A stretch of DNA of 64,000 nt from JAJXXT01 sp963764465 (GTDB taxonomy: Bacteria > Pseudomonadota > Alphaproteobacteria > Acetobacterales > Acetobacteraceae), in contig CAVXSO010000007.1 in NCBI GenBank assembly GCA_963764465.1, positions 1,054,001 through 1,118,000 on the forward strand, written 5' to 3'. Positions within the stretch are counted from its first letter, which is position 1, and each line of letters begins with the position of its first letter. Positions 59,897 through 64,000 of this stretch are shown here, in pieces. The position numbers and the translations under genes were made by a program. Below the pieces are notes generated by a model, which saw nothing but the letters and a program-made list of their open reading frames with translations, was not told the DNA's origin and did not search any database.

Positions 59897-60762
59897 TCAA
59901 TCGCCCGGTACGGCGAAGCGCCGCGTCTGCCGCTCGTCATCGTCATGGCCCGGCGTGCCGCGCAACGCCGCAGGGGCCGGAGCCATCTCCGCCTGTTCAC
60001 CGCCGGCGGCATTGGCAGCGAGGCCTGCGTTGATGCCAGCGACCGCCGGCGACAGCATGCCTGTGGGGAACATGCCGATCTTCAGACCCGGTTCCGCCGC
60101 GCGGGTCTGCGTCGGCGTCTCCCTGGGTGTGCCTGGCGACATGACGGCAAGGGAGGGACGACCGCCCGCTAGCGCGACCGCGCGCCTTATTTCGTCTGCG
60201 TCCTTCGGCGGATCGGGGAACAGGAGGTCCGCGCTCTCCTCGACGTATATCGCGATGCGGGCGCGAGCCTCGCCGATGCCCACGGTTGGGCGGCAATCGG
60301 TACCGGCCATCACCAGAATGTCGGATTCATTCGCTGCCTCGACGGCGGCGCGGATTTTCATCCGCATCTCGACTCGCGGCACGGAAGTCATGCCTGTCGC
60401 GGTCAGAGCGTGGGGCGTGATCTTTTCCTCGCTGAGGGTCGCGGTGGCGCCGGCCCGGCCATCGGCGCGGACGGGCGCTGCACGTTCATGGCGTTGCCGT
60501 AGCCATGATCAGCGTCGGCCGGGAGCAGGAGATCCGGCGCGGCATCGCGCGCGATGACGAGGGCGTCGAACGGCTCGCGAAACGAATGCCGGTCGAGATC
60601 GCGTCCGCCCAGGCGGCTTGCCGCCACGCAGGATCCGGAAAAGAACGCTGGCTTGAATCCCGCCTCCGCCGTCAGCTTGGCGGTGAGCCCATCCCAGATC
60701 GCCGGCATGACGATGAAACCCGGTTCGGTCGGTATGGCGCGCATGCGTTCAGGGGCGTTCAT
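59897..60762 (-). pseudogene. decayed isocitrate lyase/PEP mutase-family gene
   Basis: From MNAPERM at 60762 the frame reads GFIVMPAIWDGLTAKLTAEAGF, SGSCVAASRLG and ADADHGYGNAMNVQR, the start of an oxaloacetate-decarboxylase/carboxyvinyl-carboxyphosphonate mutase-like protein. After MNVQR the frame is lost. In another frame, beginning about 60455, it continues ATLSEEKITPH, VEMRMKIRAAVEAAN, and ESADLLFPDPPKDADEIRRAV. The KAGA-IED region that should lie between is missing, so a deletion with frameshift has occurred. The last 60 residues are partly off-family. No function remains. Confidence 0.65.
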
Positions 60763-61374
60763 CGGGCGCTTCTCTCCCTCGGTTCGCGTGGCCGCACCAG
60801 GGTGGCAGCACGACGCCATGGTATCCATCCTGTGACGGCGGCGCGCCATAGGGTCTCTGGAACGGCATCGACGAGGATATCCTTCAGCGCGACCCGATTA
60901 CGGCCGCGAACCATCCCCGTGCGCTTCCACCAGAAGCTCCTCGAAGAGGAGGACTTTTCCGTGGGCGTGGGTCGCGCCGTTGTCGTCGGATCCGAATCAT
61001 CCGCCCCACGCCCGTGCATCGGCTCGTACTTTTGTTCGAGCATGGCGTCGCGTGTGCGACGAAACTGGGAACTTTGAGCTCCTTGCTGGGGTACCTGAGG
61101 GAGGCCGGCCATAGTCCACAACGCAGCGGTGTCGCAGGGTTCCCCTGGCGGGACGGCTTGGCGAGGGACGTTTGGCTGTGACGGACAGACCGCTCGGAGA
61201 GGTGCACCGCTGGTGCCGGGCACGATGAATATTCTCATAGTAATAACTACCTATAAATCATAGTAATAACTACCTATAATACGTCAATTTAGTTGTAAAA
61301 AATCCAGCGAGATACAACGTGACGGATCCGATGGAACGGATAATCCACCATCGTTCAGCATTGGAAAACTCCTT
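60763..61374. other. non-coding, partly AT-rich region
   Basis: This is a stretch of about 610 bases without a recognisable gene. The first 440 bases are GC-rich, and the frames in them match nothing I know. They may be more gene remains. From about 61225 the composition falls sharply to AT-rich and includes a 23-bp tandem repeat and a likely promoter region for the small exported proteins that follow. Confidence 0.5.
61235..61280. repeat. two tandem 23-bp AT-rich repeats with internal dyad
   Basis: tcatagtaataactacctataa is repeated at 61235-61257 and 61258-61280, differing only at the last base. Each copy contains TAGT-AATA-ACTA, a small inverted repeat. The pair lies 95 bp upstream of the Thr-rich exported protein gene and looks like a doubled operator. 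No regulator can be named. Confidence 0.75.
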
Positions 61375-61719
61375 ATGAAAAGGTCTCTTTTGGCCGGCGC
61401 CACGGTGCTGGTCATGACGGCTGGCGTCGCCCTCGCGCAGACGACCACGTCGCAATCCACCACCACCGTCACGCCCGCGACCATCATGCCGATCCCCGCG
61501 CCGCCGGTGATCACGCCGCTCGTGGCCCCGCCCCCCGGGACGCTGAGCACGGTGCGCACCCAGAAGACCGTCGGCGCTGACGGCTCGGTCACCGACAGCC
61601 AGTCATCGACCTACCGCAACCCCGCCGGCGTTGCGGACGACAGCGTGAGCACGACGACGACCTACCCGGCCCCGGCCGTGATCAGCACGGACACGACCAC
61701 GACGACCGTGACGAAATAG
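61375..61719 (+). CDS. small Thr-rich exported protein
   Basis: This is a 114-residue protein. The signal peptide (MKRSLLAGATVLVMTAGVALAQ) is clear. The mature part is very rich in Thr, Val, Pro and Ser (TTTSQSTTTVTPAT, STTTTYPAPAV, TDTTTTTVTK) and contains one more ordered segment, VRTQKTVGADGSVTDSQSSTYRN. No Cys is present. The composition suggests an unstructured periplasmic or surface protein. The next gene has the same Thr-rich character. Preceded by an AT-rich doubled repeat. Confidence 0.72.
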   Translation: MKRSLLAGATVLVMTAGVALAQTTTSQSTTTVTPATIMPIPAPPVITPLVAPPPGTLSTVRTQKTVGADGSVTDSQSSTYRNPAGVADDSVSTTTTYPAPAVISTDTTTTTVTK

Positions 61720-61745
61720 CCCCTCCATTTCGAAAGGACACCGCC

Positions 61746-61952
61746 ATGACCCATTCCCTGATCCTTGCCACCGGCCGCCGGCTGCTTCCGGCCGCTTCCG
61801 TGCTCGGTACCGCCATGCTGCTTGGCGCCTGCTCCTATTATGACCCGCCGACCACGACGACCACGGAGCGGACCACGAGCCAGCAGACCGTGCCGGTGGT
61901 GGTGACGCCACAGACCACGGTGACCACCACCAAGACCCAGGTCGCGCCGTAA
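61746..61952 (+). CDS. small Thr-rich lipoprotein
   Basis: The protein has 68 residues. Its N-terminus ends in the lipobox LLGAC at about 25-29, so it should be lipidated on Cys29. The mature part (SYYDPPTTTTTERTTSQQ, then TTVTTTKTQVAP) is mostly Thr, like the protein encoded just upstream. The 26-bp gap with aaaggac ahead of the ATG points to co-transcription. Function is unknown. Confidence 0.72.
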   Translation: MTHSLILATGRRLLPAASVLGTAMLLGACSYYDPPTTTTTERTTSQQTVPVVVTPQTTVTTTKTQVAP

Positions 61953-61996
61953 CATGTGCCCTGCGGTGATCGGGGGGTTGGCGTGGACGGGCAAGA

Positions 61997-64000
61997 CTAG
62001 CTCGTCCGCGCCTTCCCGCCGGCCCGCTCGCTGACCGGCGCGCCGGCGGCCTTGCCGGCCTGCTCGCCGTCACCATCGGCGGCCAGTGCCAGGCGCACGA
62101 GCGCAGGCAGCGACCGCGTTCCGGTGCGCCGCATGATGGCGGCGCGGTGGTTCTCGACGGTGCGCTGGCTGATGCCGAGATCCGCCGCGATGTTCTTGCT
62201 GGGCTCTCCGGTTAGCACCAGTTCCATGATCTGGCGCTGACGCCGCGTGAGGCCGGCGATATGCTGTACCGCCGCGTGACGCCCGGCGAGCAGCGCGTCG
62301 GGGTCGTGCCCCTGTGCGGAGGCTCGCGCCAGGCTGGCGAGAAGCTCTTCGCGGCGCACGGGCTTCTCGAGGAAATCAAGCGCGCCTGCCGTCATGGCTT
62401 TTACCGCCATCGAGACGTCGCCGGCTCCGGTGATCATGATGGCCGGCAGCCGGAAGGCGGCGCTGCGTATATGGCGCAGCAGGTCCAGGCCGCTCATCCC
62501 GGGCAGGAGCATGTCAATCAGCAGGACGCCGTCATGGCCAGGACGGTAGTCGGCGAGAAAGCCTTCGGCGTCGCCGTAATCCTTGACCACCATGCCCTCG
62601 GCTTCGAGCATGCCGCGCAGACTGATCCGGATGTCCTGGTCGTCGTCGATCACGAAGACGACGCGCGCAGGCTTCGTGCCGGAGGTGATCGCCGGGGCGT
62701 GTTGTCCCGGCTCCGTGTTCGGCAGGTGGCGCTGGATCGCTTCTGTCAGCTCGGTCGCATTCACCGGCTTGTAGAGTCGCTCGCAGTCGTTGCGGGAGAT
62801 GGCCATCAGGGTGTCGGCCGAGATGTCGCCGGTCAGCACGATGAGCGGGATGTTCCGGTGCAGCCGTGCGCGCAGCCCGTCGGCCGCCTGCAGCCCGTCC
62901 ATGCCGTTGGGCAGGTTGTAGTCCGCCAGAATCAGGTCCGGCTGCAACGTGAAGTGGGCCGCGAGCGCCAGGGCGCTGGCGCCGTCCGGCGCGCTGACGA
63001 CGACATGGCCTTCGTCCCGCAGCAGCAGTTCGAGCAGTTCGCGCATCTCGCGATCGTCCTCGATAAGCAGGATCGAGCCGGTGCGACGGTTGGCGCCCGG
63101 CGCGCGGCCCTGATCCCCGATCGGATCGTGCCGGGCGATCGGCACACCCGCATCGGGGACGATCGGGACCTCGATGGAAAAGCTAGACCCGCGGCCGGGG
63201 CGCGAGCGCACGCGCACTTGGTGTTGCAGCAACTGGCCCAGGCGCTGCACGATCGAAAGCCCGAGACCGAGCCCACGGGTGCTTTCGCGCGCGGCGTTGT
63301 CGAGCTGATGATACTCGTCGAAGATCGCCCGCTGCTCGCTTTCGGGGATGCCGATCCCGGTGTCCCACACCTCGATGCTCAGCAGCGCGCCCCGGCGGCG
63401 GCAGCCGAGCAGGACCCGTCCCTTCGGGGTGTATTTGAGGGCGTTTGACAGCAGGTTGCGAAGCATCTGGCCGAGCAGGCGCGGATCGCTGCGGATGCGC
63501 AGACTGCTGTTGACCACATGCAACGACAGACCCCGCGCATGCGCATGGTCGCCGAACTCGTCGCGCAGCCGTTCCAGCAGATCCTTGATCCGGAAGGTCA
63601 CCACGTCGGGCCGCACCGCGCCGCCCTCGAGCAGGTTGATGTCGAGCAGAGTGTTGAGCATGCCCGACATGGCACCCAGCGTGTCCGCGAACCGCGCCAG
63701 CAGCCGCTGTGCCTGTTCCCCCGCCGCGGTCTGTGCCAGAAGCCCGTGTACCAGCGCCAGCGACTGCAGCGGCTGGCGCAGATCGTGACTGGCGGCGGCG
63801 AGAAACCGCGACTTCGCGAGATTGGCCTGTTCCGCGGTCTGCTTCGCGGCAAGCAGGGCGTCGGCGTCACGCCGGCGCCCGGTGATGTCCCTGAAGGTGA
63901 CGACGACACCTTCGACCGTGGAGTCCTGCGCCCGGTAGGGCTGCACCCGGCGCGCATGCCACATTCCCGTCCTGGTTTCGACCTCCCGCTCGACCGCCGG
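61997..64000 (-). CDS. hybrid sensor kinase fused to a FixJ/LuxR-type response regulator (partial, N-terminus beyond right edge)
   Basis: The 667 residues in the window run from the end of a PAS/PAC domain (GVVVTFRDITGRRRDADAL), through HisKA (LAAASHDLRQPLQ) and HATPase (LLSNALKYTPKG, DTGIGIPES, RGLGLGLSIV). A first receiver follows (LIEDDREM, ILADYNLPNGMDG, LYKPV), then a second receiver (FVIDDDQDI, LLIDMLLPGMSG, LEKPV). A C-terminal LuxR-type helix-turn-helix ends it (LTRRQRQIMELVL, SQRTVENHRAAIMRRTG). One polypeptide thus holds sensor, phosphorelay and DNA-binding output. Kinase and FixJ-type regulator are usually separate genes. The frame remains open to 64000. Confidence 0.9.
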   Translation of the reverse strand, partial: PAVEREVETRTGMWHARRVQPYRAQDSTVEGVVVTFRDITGRRRDADALLAAKQTAEQANLAKSRFLAAASHDLRQPLQSLALVHGLLAQTAAGEQAQRLLARFADTLGAMSGMLNTLLDINLLEGGAVRPDVVTFRIKDLLERLRDEFGDHAHARGLSLHVVNSSLRIRSDPRLLGQMLRNLLSNALKYTPKGRVLLGCRRRGALLSIEVWDTGIGIPESEQRAIFDEYHQLDNAARESTRGLGLGLSIVQRLGQLLQHQVRVRSRPGRGSSFSIEVPIVPDAGVPIARHDPIGDQGRAPGANRRTGSILLIEDDREMRELLELLLRDEGHVVVSAPDGASALALAAHFTLQPDLILADYNLPNGMDGLQAADGLRARLHRNIPLIVLTGDISADTLMAISRNDCERLYKPVNATELTEAIQRHLPNTEPGQHAPAITSGTKPARVVFVIDDDQDIRISLRGMLEAEGMVVKDYGDAEGFLADYRPGHDGVLLIDMLLPGMSGLDLLRHIRSAAFRLPAIMITGAGDVSMAVKAMTAGALDFLEKPVRREELLASLARASAQGHDPDALLAGRHAAVQHIAGLTRRQRQIMELVLTGEPSKNIAADLGISQRTVENHRAAIMRRTGTRSLPALVRLALAADGDGEQAGKAAGAPVSERAGGKARTS

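Noticed and set aside
61235..61280. Possible CRISPR or insertion-sequence end
   Set aside because: There are only two adjacent copies, no spacer and no transposase. It fits a tandem duplication or doubled operator better.
58730..61374. Insertion sequence or genomic island in the decayed region
   Set aside because: No transposase, integrase, terminal inverted repeats or target duplications could be seen. The tRNA-Gly is 3 kb away and is not flanked by a repeat of its 3' end that I could find.

Overview
The window is chromosomal DNA of a high-GC alphaproteobacterium, most likely of the Acetobacteraceae/Rhodospirillales. This rests on a complete hopanoid operon, an alphaproteobacterial Usg protein, a SAM-II riboswitch in front of metZ, CIRCE-controlled groESL, and gene content typical of that order. 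Coding density is very high. Most neighbouring genes on one strand are coupled by ATGA or GTGA stop/start overlaps. The high GC gives long antisense open frames that are not genes. No insertion sequence, prophage or CRISPR array was seen. The only clearly decayed stretch is at about 59.1-61.4 kb.

Layout. 0-5 kb (mostly minus): a possible ABC ATPase start at the left edge, a membrane-anchored HExxH protein, an OafA-type acyltransferase, and two overlapping proteins that look like degenerate GGDEF/EAL paralogues, one carrying an in-frame 15-bp minisatellite. 4.9-7.2 kb: a PPP-type phosphatase and a HldE-like protein whose active-site motifs are eroded. 7.2-12.6 kb: a copper locus (copA-cueR-multicopper-oxidase-like on minus; copZ on plus) with two near-identical CueR-type promoters. 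The oxidase lacks its type-1 copper cysteine. 12.7-15.8 kb: moeB, a DsrE-like protein, an SH3 protein, and a three-gene cobalt-type nitrile hydratase/thiocyanate hydrolase-like operon. 15.8-19.6 kb: TonB, a frameshifted aldo/keto reductase, a WD40 protein and a COG0523 (CobW/P47K) metallochaperone GTPase. 19.6-23.9 kb: a GT4 glycosyltransferase, a short OpgH-like glucosyltransferase and a type-B carboxylesterase.

23.9-39.2 kb is a hopanoid/isoprenoid supercluster. dxs-hpnM-hpnI-hpnJ (minus) diverges from ispH-hpnH (plus), which converges on hpnA-B-C-D-E-F-G (minus). DXS and IspH supply isoprenoid precursors. HpnC/D/E make squalene, HpnF cyclises it, HpnH and HpnG build the side chain, HpnI and HpnJ decorate it, and HpnM is the periplasmic lipid-binding component. 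hpnK and hpnN are not in the window.

39.4-55.7 kb: an MFS carrier, usg, groESL (promoter bracketed by two CIRCE elements), an htrA-response regulator-histidine kinase-small secreted protein operon, hrpB with a ureide/hydantoin-type operon, a KirBac channel, an EamA exporter, a xi-class glutathione transferase and tRNA-Gly(CCC). 55.7-64 kb: SAM-II riboswitch-metZ, an RTX-like calcium-binding protein, two mosaic or decayed dehydrogenase/PEP-mutase pseudogenes, an AT-rich tandem repeat in front of two Thr-rich exported proteins, and the C-terminal part of a sensor kinase fused to two receivers and a LuxR-type DNA-binding domain, running off the right edge.

Start codons were assigned by eye from homology, overlap and ribosome-binding sites. 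Where this is uncertain, the entry says so.
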